A stretch of DNA of 8,070 nt from Promethearchaeota archaeon (GCA_016839655.1 JAEOTW010000351.1:1-8070), one strand, 5' to 3'; shown: positions 1-6,524, numbered from the stretch's first letter. Program-made: numbers and translations. The notes: generated by a model not told the origin, from the sequence alone.

Positions 1-4
1 AGGA

Positions 5-181
5 TTAAAAACGGAGAATGGTAATACTCTTTATTATATCAATTATCTTTCTTAATTTTAAAAGTTCCTTGCTATAAATTATAAGAGCTCCATTTTTATG
101 AGGAAATCCAATGATATATTAATCGTACTTATTACGGAAAATGATAATTGAACCAATAGGATAATCTTTTTTTATTTGATT
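5..181 (-). pseudogene. possible decayed coding remnant with one in-frame stop
   Basis: On the minus strand one frame reads with protein-like composition from position 181 down to a TAA at 5-7, broken once by a TAA at 119-121. The upstream piece reads DYPIGSIIIFRNKYD. The downstream piece contains IIGFPHKNGALIIYSKELL followed by a basic, isoleucine-rich helix. No ATG, GTG or TTG start sits at the head of either piece, and a TGA at 182-184 closes the frame upstream. I do not recognise a family. In DNA this AT-rich, open stretches of this size can occur by chance, so this may be nothing. If real, it is the tail of a gene killed by a stop mutation and by loss of its 5' end. Confidence 0.25.
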
Positions 182-219
182 TCATAAATTTTTATCAATT
201 TTGATCTGATTTTTAGTCT

Positions 220-273
220 ACTTCATAATAAAGTATGAACTTCATATGAAGTCCGAATTAATAGTCTATATAT
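220..273 (+). promoter_or_regulatory. operator-promoter module, copy 1 (ACTTCA half-site, palindrome, TATA box)
   Basis: A half-site ACTTCA (220-225) is followed by a perfect 14-bp palindrome ACTTCATATGAAGT (239-252), then CGAA (254-257) and a TATA-like box TCTATATAT (265-273). The same elements at the same spacing occur at 6196-6249. The palindrome ends 12 bp before the TATA box, where a bound protein would meet the TFB/BRE region. Transcription would begin near 290-297, giving a leader of about 120 nt before the TTG start at 414. The dyad and the TATA box are seen directly; use as an operator is inferred from the duplication. Confidence 0.75.
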
Positions 274-288
274 GATGTGAAAGCTAGA

Positions 289-300
289 TATTGATCAATA
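289..300. promoter_or_regulatory. 12-bp perfect palindrome near the predicted transcription start
   Basis: TATTGATCAATA is a perfect palindrome starting 16 bp downstream of the TATA box at 265-273, about where transcription should start. A protein bound here would block initiation. It is not repeated at the second copy of the promoter module, so it may be chance in AT-rich DNA or an extra site specific to this gene. Confidence 0.3.
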
Positions 301-325
301 AAAAAAGAATTATGATCTTATAGTT

Positions 326-351
326 CTACATTTGTAGGATAGCCTCCTACA
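326..351 (+). promoter_or_regulatory. mutually exclusive hairpins in the leader of the 414 gene
   Basis: The segment 333-339 (TGTAGGA) can pair with 345-351 (TCCTACA), giving a 7-bp stem with a 5-nt loop. Part of the same segment, TGTAG at 333-337, can instead pair with CTACA at 326-330, though with only a 2-nt loop. The central strand therefore has two possible partners. The first pairing is stronger and is one of the few GC-containing structures in this leader. It lies 62 nt before the TTG start and does not cover the ribosome site. A regulatory RNA role is inference; an old terminator is an alternative. Confidence 0.35.
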
Positions 352-413
352 TTAAAGAAATAAAGCCCGTCATACTCCCATATGGACATTATTTATTAAA
401 AGAGTGGTAAAAT

Positions 414-1358
414 TTGTCTGAAAAATCAGAAATTGAAAAAATTTTAATAGAACGCTCTAAATTAGAAAGTATAGATGTAACAGATTCCGAATTTGTATTA
501 ACTGATAAAGTTGTGCAAGAATATGCGCCTGAAATCGCATTCTTATATCATATTAGAGAGGACGAGTCTGAAGAACAACAAATAAAGACAGGCCGTCTTC
601 ATGAAAATCGTATTTTAGGTATTATTCTTAAGTTCTATTTTGAAGGGATCAATAAAGTTACAACTGGTGAAGTTGAACAAGAATATAAGAGATATTTTAG
701 GGAAATTGCCCGTTCAACCACTTCAACATATTTAAATATGCTTAAGAAAGAATCAACTCTTTATACTGAAAGAGATGGTAGAGTAGCATATTACATTTTT
801 TATGAGGACCCTCCAGTCGATATTAAACCATTCTGGTTTACAAGAATCTTTTGTATAGTACCTGCCTACTTCAATAGAGCTAAGAAATTTTCTAGTTTGT
901 ATTTTGAAGCTGAAAAATACATCCAACAATATATTGATGAATATGGTAATCGAGATAAAGAATTGTTGGTAAGAAATTTCAAATTTATTATCGGATTAAT
1001 AATTTTAAAAATTTTGAAGAATCGAACTTCTAAGTGCATTGGATGCCAGTTTAGTAAGAGAGAAATGTATAAAAAGCTAGAGGAAATGATAACTGTCGCA
1101 ATTAAAGATAGATCTGATGTTCTACCTGCAGAGTTGTTGGCAGATTTAATTGAAAAACATTCAGAAATACCAACTTTCAAAGGAAGCAACATCAAAGAAG
1201 AAAGCTTTAGAGAAACTATGGTTAAGGCATTAGTAAGAAGCGCAGATATTTTCAAGAAAGACCTTGATTTTCAAATAATGGTATCCTCACGAAGAAAAGA
1301 TTCAAGATTGAAGCAAATAAAAGCTTTAGAAGAAGACACCACAATCACATCAAACTAA
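414..1358 (+). CDS. winged-helix DNA-binding protein of unknown family
   Basis: A 314-aa soluble protein, probably a transcription regulator. Residues about 63-132 have the look of a winged helix: helices, a recognition-helix-like segment around REIARSTTSTYLNMLKKE (96-113), then a beta wing (YTERDGRVAYYIFYEDPP). The rest is helical, with a CxxC pair at Cys208 and Cys211 that could bind metal or sense redox state, but no second pair is evident. The C-terminus is basic and then acidic. The TTG start is forced: an in-frame TAA lies at 408-410, the next Met is residue 110, and an SD-like GAGTGGT sits at 402-408. The operator-promoter module at 220-273 drives it, and autoregulation through that palindrome is plausible. 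T-tracts end the unit. I cannot name the family. DNA binding is fairly likely; its target is unknown. Confidence 0.85.
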   Translation: MSEKSEIEKILIERSKLESIDVTDSEFVLTDKVVQEYAPEIAFLYHIREDESEEQQIKTGRLHENRILGIILKFYFEGINKVTTGEVEQEYKRYFREIARSTTSTYLNMLKKESTLYTERDGRVAYYIFYEDPPVDIKPFWFTRIFCIVPAYFNRAKKFSSLYFEAEKYIQQYIDEYGNRDKELLVRNFKFIIGLIILKILKNRTSKCIGCQFSKREMYKKLEEMITVAIKDRSDVLPAELLADLIEKHSEIPTFKGSNIKEESFRETMVKALVRSADIFKKDLDFQIMVSSRRKDSRLKQIKALEEDTTITSN

Positions 1359-1361
1359 TTA

Positions 1362-1378
1362 TTTTTCTTATTTTTTTT
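1362..1378 (+). terminator. oligo-T terminator after the winged-helix gene
   Basis: A T5 run (1362-1366) and a T8 run (1371-1378) start within 4 nt of the stop codon of the 414 gene. Oligo-T on the coding strand is the usual archaeal termination signal, and there is no hairpin here. Confidence 0.6.
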
Positions 1379-1387
1379 AAACTCTTA

Positions 1388-1479
1388 AGTTGTGAAAGTT
1401 TCCACACTATAATTACCTTTAAATATTATATTCAATTTAGCTATCTTAGAACAAAGTTGTGAAAAAAAAAATCACAACT
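1388..1479. promoter_or_regulatory. three AGTTGTGA sites upstream of thioredoxin
   Basis: AGTTGTGA occurs at 1388-1395 and again at 1455-1462, and its exact inverse TCACAACT lies at 1472-1479. The last two form an inverted repeat around a 9-nt A-rich spacer. The first copy is followed by a loose inverse (CACACT, 1404-1409), giving a weaker dyad TGTGAAAGTTTCCACA. All lie between the previous terminator and the thioredoxin start, around the candidate TATA boxes. This reads as a two-site operator. The inverted pair could also fold as an RNA hairpin. The neighbouring HTH regulator at 1980 is a candidate ligand by position only. Confidence 0.5.
1418..1427 (+). promoter_or_regulatory. candidate TATA box for thioredoxin
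   Basis: TTTAAATATT at 1418-1427 lies between the two AGTTGTGA dyads and predicts a start near 1445, placing the inverted repeat 1455-1479 just inside the transcript. A second candidate, AAAAATAAAT around 1480-1489, lies about 27 bp before the ATG and would give an almost leaderless mRNA with the inverted repeat directly upstream of TATA. The sequence alone does not decide between them. Confidence 0.4.
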
Positions 1480-1510
1480 AAAAATAAATTTTTTTTGATG
1501 TGAGTTAAAA

Positions 1511-1918
1511 ATGCAAAATGTTGATGATGAATTAGAAGTTTTGAGAACAAAAAAAGCTGAAGCTTTATTAAAACATCAAAATATGCCAGAAACTATAATC
1601 GAGATACATTCTACTGAAGAATTTAATAAATTGTTAAACGATTATCCTGACAAAATTATTATTATAGATTTTTGGGCTGTTTGGTGCGGACCTTGTATGT
1701 TTTTTGCTCCTATTTTTAAGAAACTTCAAGGCGAATTTCAAAATGATTTCATATTTGTAAAGGTAAATGTTGATGAAAATAACGCTATAGCAATGAAATA
1801 TGGAATAACAGGTATTCCTACAACTTTATTTATAAAAAAGCAAGAAGTTTTAAATCAAGTTGTTGGAGCAATGAACTATGAAGGAATGAAGAAAGTATTG
1901 ATAAAACTAAAACAATAA
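1511..1918 (+). CDS. thioredoxin
   Basis: A 135-aa cytosolic thioredoxin, a thiol-disulfide oxidoreductase reduced by a thioredoxin reductase that is not in this window. The active site WCGPC is at residues 58-62 within FWAVWCGPC, the cis-proline is in GIPTT (Pro103), and the fold runs complete to about residue 133. It is longer than a minimal ~105-aa thioredoxin because of an N-terminal extension of about 27 residues (DDELEVLRTKKAEALLKHQ), an acidic-basic helix also seen on some archaeal thioredoxins; no signal peptide is present. The ATG is preceded by TGTGAG (1499-1504), a partial match to the archaeal GGTGA ribosome site. The gene has its own upstream region with repeated AGTTGTGA sites and is followed 61 nt later by an HTH regulator on the same strand. 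The enzyme class is certain; its specific partner is not. Confidence 0.96.
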   Translation: MQNVDDELEVLRTKKAEALLKHQNMPETIIEIHSTEEFNKLLNDYPDKIIIIDFWAVWCGPCMFFAPIFKKLQGEFQNDFIFVKVNVDENNAIAMKYGITGIPTTLFIKKQEVLNQVVGAMNYEGMKKVLIKLKQ

Positions 1919-1979
1919 GATAGGTAAATCAATTCCCATTTTTTATTAATTTCTTATTACATTTTAAAAATGATTACTA

Positions 1980-2453
1980 ATGGAAGTAATTGGAAAAAAC
2001 TTAAAAGAATTTGAGATAATTGAGAAGATTTTAGAGAAAAAAGCAGTATTTTCGATTGACCCTGGCGAGCAGTTATTTAAATGTATCTTAGGACTGAATA
2101 AGACTGAATCTAAGGTGCTCTGTCATTTATTGAAGAATAAAGATGTTAGAACCTCTGAAATAGCAGATGAATTGAAGATGGATAGAAGTTCAATTCAAAG
2201 AGCTCTTCAAATGCTCTCTATGTTAAAACTTATTGAACGTAGTTCGATGTCAATGAAAAAGTACGCACATCTGAAATCGTTAAAAGATGCTAAAAAACAA
2301 GGATACCTTTATGTCTATAATGCTAAAGATATTGAAACTATAAAAACTCATTTTAAAGAGTTGTTAGATAAATGGTATAGTTCAATGCTGAAATATATAG
2401 TGAATCTTGATAATCTCTGTGAGTGTTGTGGTGTTAAATTTGGACCATGTTAA
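1980..2453 (+). CDS. HTH transcriptional regulator (TrmB/MarR-like) with a cysteine-rich tail
   Basis: A 157-aa regulator. Residues about 38-92 form a winged helix typical of archaeal TrmB/MarR-type proteins: LNKTESKVLCHLLKN, then TSEIADELKMDRSSIQRAL as the helix-turn-helix, then MLKLIERSS. A wing strand (GYLYVYNAKD, 108-117) and a long dimerisation-type helix follow. The protein ends in CECCGVKFGPC, with Cys147, 149, 150 and 157, which could bind a metal or respond to thiol oxidation. With a thioredoxin directly upstream, a redox or metal sensor is a reasonable inference. No clear Shine-Dalgarno precedes the ATG. TTTATTAAT at 1942-1950 could be a TATA box giving a short or absent leader, or the T-run there (1939-1944) may end the thioredoxin transcript. 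HTH assignment is confident; the ligand is unknown. Confidence 0.9.
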   Translation: MEVIGKNLKEFEIIEKILEKKAVFSIDPGEQLFKCILGLNKTESKVLCHLLKNKDVRTSEIADELKMDRSSIQRALQMLSMLKLIERSSMSMKKYAHLKSLKDAKKQGYLYVYNAKDIETIKTHFKELLDKWYSSMLKYIVNLDNLCECCGVKFGPC

Positions 2454-2454
2454 C

Positions 2455-2475
2455 TTTTTAGATAAGAAAAAAAAA
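2455..2475. terminator. back-to-back oligo-T terminators between convergent genes
   Basis: The 22 nt between the two convergent stop codons holds T5 on the plus strand (2455-2459) and A9 at 2467-2475, which reads as T9 on the minus strand directly after the stop of the radical-SAM-like gene. Each gene thus has its own T-tract, and the minus-strand one is the stronger. Confidence 0.55.
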
Positions 2476-3138
2476 TTAAAACATGTAGATTACTTTAAAA
2501 GGAAGATTTGCTAACTTTTCTTTTAAATCTAGTTTGAATTCTTCCGAAACAGGTTCAAAACCATCTAAAGTATAATTACTGATAGAAAAATGGTCTGGTT
2601 TAAGAACCAATAGAAATTCCTTTAGTTTTTCCACATCTCTAGCGTTATCATTAATTCCTTTTAAAAACATAGTGTAAATGCCTAATTTACCTTTGAATTT
2701 TTTACTAAATTTAAATATACCTTCTAAAACTTCTTTAGGATCTATTGAGTCAGGACATTTGTTGATTTTTGAAAAATGTAAATTGTCAACGGTGTTGAGA
2801 TTAATCGCAACCAAATCACATCCATTAAATACATTCCAAGCTTCTTTATTTTGAAAAATTACACAATTTAGATAAACCCCTAATTTTTGGTGAGGATAGA
2901 CAGTCTTAATCATTTTTGATATTAGCTTAAAATTTGAGAAATTTACCGTATCACTTATCCCCTTAAACCAAATTAAACTTGGAATGCCTTGACTATGAAT
3001 ACAATCTCTAATTTCATAAAAGATCTCTTCAGTAAGGTTTACTAAATTTGAACCTTCGTTGTAAGAACTAAAATCAACTGATAAAAGTGTTCCGAAATTA
3101 TAATTAAATTCAAACGCTTTTACAAATTTATAATCCAT
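2476..3138 (-). CDS. radical-SAM-fold protein lacking the CxxxCxxC cluster motif
   Basis: A 220-aa protein that reads like the TIM-barrel of the COG0731-type radical SAM family without its catalytic cluster. Family-like landmarks appear in order: a first strand LLSVDFSS (18-25), a helix EEIFYEIRDCI (37-47), an IWFKGISDT segment (56-64) where active members have GxGEPTL, LGVYLNCVI (86-94) in place of the TNG strand, DLVAINLNTVD (108-118), SKIN followed by EVLEGIFKFSKKFKGKLGIYTMFLKGIND, and PDHFSISNYTLDGFEPVSEEF. The loop after the first strand, where CxxxCxxC should lie, is shortened, and the cysteines present (46, 92, 107, 128) cannot make it. It is therefore probably a non-enzymatic or repurposed relative. 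It starts 23 nt after the TPR gene stop, with a weak GTGA ribosome site, and is probably co-transcribed. The frame is intact, so this is not an obvious pseudogene. Confidence 0.8.
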   Translation of the reverse strand: MDYKFVKAFEFNYNFGTLLSVDFSSYNEGSNLVNLTEEIFYEIRDCIHSQGIPSLIWFKGISDTVNFSNFKLISKMIKTVYPHQKLGVYLNCVIFQNKEAWNVFNGCDLVAINLNTVDNLHFSKINKCPDSIDPKEVLEGIFKFSKKFKGKLGIYTMFLKGINDNARDVEKLKEFLLVLKPDHFSISNYTLDGFEPVSEEFKLDLKEKLANLPFKVIYMF

Positions 3139-3161
3139 TATACTTCACTTTTTCTTTTTAA

Positions 3162-6125
3162 TTACTCTATCTTTTTTGATTCACCAAGTAATACTTGGAC
3201 TTCAGAAATCAAATTCTCTGCTTTTTGGATGAAATCCATTCTTTCACTAGGATGCATTTTTTCTACAATTTTTTTAGCTTTTCCATAATATTCAAGCGCT
3301 TTTTCATATTTTCCAAGTTCTTTATAGCAATCTCCCATTTTTAAGCATGTTGCGAAAGCAAACCAACCAGTAGGTTCAAGATTTAAAGCTTTCTTTAATT
3401 TTTTAATAGCTTTTTCATACTCTCCGAAAGCTACTAATACCTCCCCATATGTATCATAAGAATTTCCAATAGAAGGACTAAGACTTATCAACTTTTCGGC
3501 TGTTTCAATTGCTTCCTCTCTTCTTCCCAAATATCCTAATATTATAGCTTTATTATTGATAATATGACTATTTTCTGGATTTAATTCAAGTGCTTTGTTA
3601 ACAACTTCTAAGCCGTTATCATATTGTTTTAGGTGGACATAGATATATGATTTATGTAAGAGAAGAGCTCTTTTCAAAGTTGGTTCACTTATTAAATACT
3701 CATCAATCAGTTTTAAGGCTTCCTCCTCTCTCTTTGAGGTTATTAGATAGTAAATTTTCATAATAATTAGAGATTTCAAAGTGGGAACCATTTCCATTGC
3801 TTTCTGAATAGATTTAATTGCATCATCATATTTTTCAAGCCCATTGAGAATATGTGCTTGAAATAGGAGATATCTCGTTTTATCGTAGGAAAATGGCTCA
3901 AAAGAAACTGTTAATTTTATTAATTCCAAAAAAGTATCAATATTTGGCTCTTTCAAAGTAAATCTATAAATTAAATTATATCCTAATGCCAAAGCTTTTG
4001 TAAGAAATGAGAGGGGGTGATCTGGAAAAAGAGTTAAAACTAAGTTTGCGATTTCTAAAGCTTTTTCAAATTTTCCTCTTGCTAAATAGGAAAATGCCAA
4101 AATAAAATAAGCTTCTGTATCAAATCTAGGACTCTTTTTAAGAGTATTTATATCTATTTCCTGAGTTATCAGATGTTTCGCTTCTTTATATTTGTACACC
4201 ATACAGTAGTATAAACTTTTCAACAGTAATAGTTCTTTATCGTTTGGGTTCACCACGAGTAAATTATCTATAATCTCCAGAGGTTCATTATAATCTTTTA
4301 CTAATGACATCCAATTAGTAATATAAGTTATGTATTTCGTTTTTAATAATAGGAAATTACCTGGATTTTGAGATAATGATTCATCAATTAATTGGAGTGC
4401 TCTCTCACCTTCATACCTTCTCAATAGTATTTGAGCTTTATGACTAATTAAAGCTGTATTATAAGCTTTCACTATACCTTTATCGATAATTTCTAAAGAT
4501 TTCTCATATTGGTCTATCAAAAAGTATGTCAGTGATTGCAGTAAGTATCCAATAAACTCTTCTGGATATTTCTTAATAATTTCATTTGTTAATTCAATTG
4601 AACCGTCAAAATTTCGTTCTGCTGTAACTAAAAGGTCTTTTATAATTAACTGATTAATTGTTTTTAACTTTGTTGAATTTTTAGTAAATAACTCTTTTGC
4701 TTTAGATAATTTGAGTTTATAAAATGCTTTGGAAATTTTCTTAAAGATTTCTAATTTATTTAATGGATAACTCTCTTGAACGTCTTTTGAATTTACATAA
4801 TATAGTTTGGTTAAGTGCATTATATTTAACACATTAAAAATATCGGTACCTAATACATAATGAAACTCATCCTCCTCTCCTCCTATTGGGAAATTAGCCG
4901 GTTCAAAAGTTTGAAATTCTTCAAAAATATTTTGCCATACAAACCCTTCTAGTTTTGCTTCACTATCAATTAATTTTTTCTCAGTTTCTATTTTATATGC
5001 CAAATATTTAATATATTCAGGTAAAAATCGTTTTAATGAAGGTTTCAGATTTTCGTTGAATAAAGTAGTGCAAATGTCATCTATAATTTTATCTAAAAGT
5101 AATCCCACATCTATAGTCGTAGTTTCATGAAACTTGTTTAAATATGTAAATTTTATAATATGTTTTTCTACGATAGCATTTAGAACTTTCTCAATTGTCT
5201 CATTCTTTTGAAAATAGTAAATTCCTCCTTGTTCGTCTTCAATCGTAAAGAATTTAATGTCAAAAAATGCATTATCCACAATTTCTCTTATATAATAATC
5301 TAAGGTTGTTTTGTCAATTTTATATTTTAATGAGAATAGTTTAGGTGAAACAAATTCTGGATATTGATTTGGATGATTTATTGAAAGAAACAATAAAATT
5401 TTGTTAAATACTTCCTCATCTTTTAACATAGATTTTACTTTGGAATAAGAAAACTTTAAAATGTGATCAAGATAGCGATATTTTAAGTCATCATCCTCAA
5501 TTTTATATTTCTTGAAAAATGATCGAGTTTTCTCTGTAATTTCTTCAATTCTCTTACTTTCTTGTTCTAAAATGGATTGGCGATCCAAATCATAAGATTT
5601 CAAAACCCGTAAATATTCAGTCTTTCCTAAGGGTGTTATGATATATTCCTTGTTTTCTCTTGCAACAAATCCGTCATCTAGTAATGTATTTAAAGTATTG
5701 GATAATGACGATTGATTAATTGATAAAGGTTCTTGTTTAAAATCTGACCATTTACAGGAGTAATTATTATAAAGCATCCATAGAATCCAATGGTCATAAT
5801 TCCGATATTTGGTTATTCCTTTTGGTGGATATTTTAATCTCCTTGTTCCTAACTTCCTGTCATATACTAATTCGCTAAATCTATCCCTTCCCTGTGCTGT
5901 AATTACATATTTCCCTTTTTCAGGCTTTTCAATATAATCCTTTTTCATTAATTTGTTTAGATTGCCTGATAATGTTGAAGGACTAATTTCTGCTTCAAAA
6001 TCTGCCCACTCACAAACATCATTATTAGTAAGCATCCATAATATTACATATTCATAATCAGTCTTTCCCATCACGGGATTTAATATCTCTCCAGGAGGAT
6101 ATATTATACCTTCTGATCTACTCAT
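3162..6125 (-). CDS. large winged-helix and tetratricopeptide-repeat protein
   Basis: A 987-aa soluble protein. The N-terminus holds two related winged helices, about 10-98 and 99-178. Both begin with YPP and carry ILWML-x-NN, then C-x-W-x-DF, then S-x-LS-x-x-LN-x-L and a YxIT strand followed by G, so they arose by internal duplication. A third winged-helix-like segment may lie at about 238-308. A helical linker covers 310-490. From about 497 to 980 there is an array of tetratricopeptide repeats, clearest after residue 800 (for example ALELNPENSHIINNKAIILG and ALEYYGKAKKI). The design suggests a DNA-binding head with a protein-interaction solenoid, perhaps a scaffold or sensor. It is the first gene of a minus-strand operon with the radical-SAM-like gene. 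The ATG at 6125 has only a weak ribosome site (GAG), with a TATA box about 35 nt upstream. Its partner is unknown. Confidence 0.92.
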   Translation of the reverse strand: MSRSEGIIYPPGEILNPVMGKTDYEYVILWMLTNNDVCEWADFEAEISPSTLSGNLNKLMKKDYIEKPEKGKYVITAQGRDRFSELVYDRKLGTRRLKYPPKGITKYRNYDHWILWMLYNNYSCKWSDFKQEPLSINQSSLSNTLNTLLDDGFVARENKEYIITPLGKTEYLRVLKSYDLDRQSILEQESKRIEEITEKTRSFFKKYKIEDDDLKYRYLDHILKFSYSKVKSMLKDEEVFNKILLFLSINHPNQYPEFVSPKLFSLKYKIDKTTLDYYIREIVDNAFFDIKFFTIEDEQGGIYYFQKNETIEKVLNAIVEKHIIKFTYLNKFHETTTIDVGLLLDKIIDDICTTLFNENLKPSLKRFLPEYIKYLAYKIETEKKLIDSEAKLEGFVWQNIFEEFQTFEPANFPIGGEEDEFHYVLGTDIFNVLNIMHLTKLYYVNSKDVQESYPLNKLEIFKKISKAFYKLKLSKAKELFTKNSTKLKTINQLIIKDLLVTAERNFDGSIELTNEIIKKYPEEFIGYLLQSLTYFLIDQYEKSLEIIDKGIVKAYNTALISHKAQILLRRYEGERALQLIDESLSQNPGNFLLLKTKYITYITNWMSLVKDYNEPLEIIDNLLVVNPNDKELLLLKSLYYCMVYKYKEAKHLITQEIDINTLKKSPRFDTEAYFILAFSYLARGKFEKALEIANLVLTLFPDHPLSFLTKALALGYNLIYRFTLKEPNIDTFLELIKLTVSFEPFSYDKTRYLLFQAHILNGLEKYDDAIKSIQKAMEMVPTLKSLIIMKIYYLITSKREEEALKLIDEYLISEPTLKRALLLHKSYIYVHLKQYDNGLEVVNKALELNPENSHIINNKAIILGYLGRREEAIETAEKLISLSPSIGNSYDTYGEVLVAFGEYEKAIKKLKKALNLEPTGWFAFATCLKMGDCYKELGKYEKALEYYGKAKKIVEKMHPSERMDFIQKAENLISEVQVLLGESKKIE

Positions 6126-6159
6126 AATAAAACTCAGCTTAATAAGATCTTATTTCGTT

Positions 6160-6169
6160 ATTTATATAT
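6160..6169 (-). promoter_or_regulatory. TATA box of the TPR / radical-SAM-like operon
   Basis: Read on the minus strand this is ATATATAAAT, ending 34 nt before the ATG of the TPR gene. It predicts transcription starting near 6137 and a leader of roughly ten bases, which fits the weak ribosome site. The minus strand also has ATGAACT just upstream, resembling part of the operator at 6211-6220. Confidence 0.55.
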
Positions 6170-6195
6170 TAGTTCATCATCCTTTTAAGCTTTTC

Positions 6196-6249
6196 ACTTC
6201 AAACTAAATCATGAACTTCAAGTGAAGTGCGAAGTGCGAATCTATAAAT
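6196..6249 (+). promoter_or_regulatory. operator-promoter module, copy 2, in a divergent intergenic region
   Basis: Half-site ACTTCA (6196-6201), inverted repeat ACTTCA-AG-TGAAGT (6215-6228), CGAA (6230-6233) and TATA box TCTATAAAT (6241-6249) match the module at 220-273 with identical spacing at every step. ATGAACTTCA is identical in both. A 7-bp tandem repeat GAAGTGC-GAAGTGC-GAA (6224-6240) extends the TGAAGT arm toward the TATA box. The module faces the small-gene cassette starting at 6306, with a start expected near 6268. It also lies upstream of the divergent TPR operon, so one bound protein could affect both. Confidence 0.75.
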
Positions 6250-6305
6250 TGCAGTATGATCTACTTATTCTTAAGAAAAATAGAAAAAAAAAGTGATGAA
6301 AAAAA

Positions 6306-6524
6306 ATGGTTCAGGTATATAAGAAGCAGGATAGGGAAGCCATTTTTATTCTGATTCCCGAAATTAAGGAAAAAGCAGAGAAAATAGAAAAGAAAAAAGA
6401 GCAGGATAAAAGGAAATTAAAAATTAGAAAACATATTAAACAACATCAAAAGAGAGTGAAAATTGGTAAAATAGGAAGTAAAATTGATGCCTGCAAATAT
6501 CAGGTAAAAATTTATAATCGATAA
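6306..6524 (+). CDS. small highly basic hypothetical protein
   Basis: A 72-aa protein, first gene downstream of the copy-2 promoter. An SD-like GTGAT (6293-6297) lies 8 nt before the ATG. A short hydrophobic piece (AIFILIPEI, 12-20) is followed by a lysine-rich, probably helical or coiled segment (EKAEKIEKKKEQDKRKLKI and onward) and a short C-terminal strand-like end. The charge suggests nucleic-acid binding, but AT-rich noncoding DNA also translates to lysine-rich sequence, so composition alone is weak evidence. Promoter, ribosome site and length favour a real gene. No family recognised. Confidence 0.5.
   Translation: MVQVYKKQDREAIFILIPEIKEKAEKIEKKKEQDKRKLKIRKHIKQHQKRVKIGKIGSKIDACKYQVKIYNR

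Noticed and set aside
382..399. 5-codon upstream ORF (MDIIY) before the TTG at 414
   Set aside because: It has no ribosome site and is too short to support.
866..1255. 129-codon open frame on the minus strand
   Set aside because: It lies wholly inside the winged-helix gene on the opposite strand, with no promoter or ribosome site and low-complexity hydrophobic composition; it is a shadow.
1970..1995. Earlier ATG just before the cysteine-tailed regulator
   Set aside because: It is out of frame with the HTH protein; the ATG at 1980 opens the correct frame.
3142..3149. ACTTCA before the radical-SAM-like gene as another operator half-site
   Set aside because: There is no inverted partner or TATA spacing, and on the minus strand it supplies the GTGA ribosome site.
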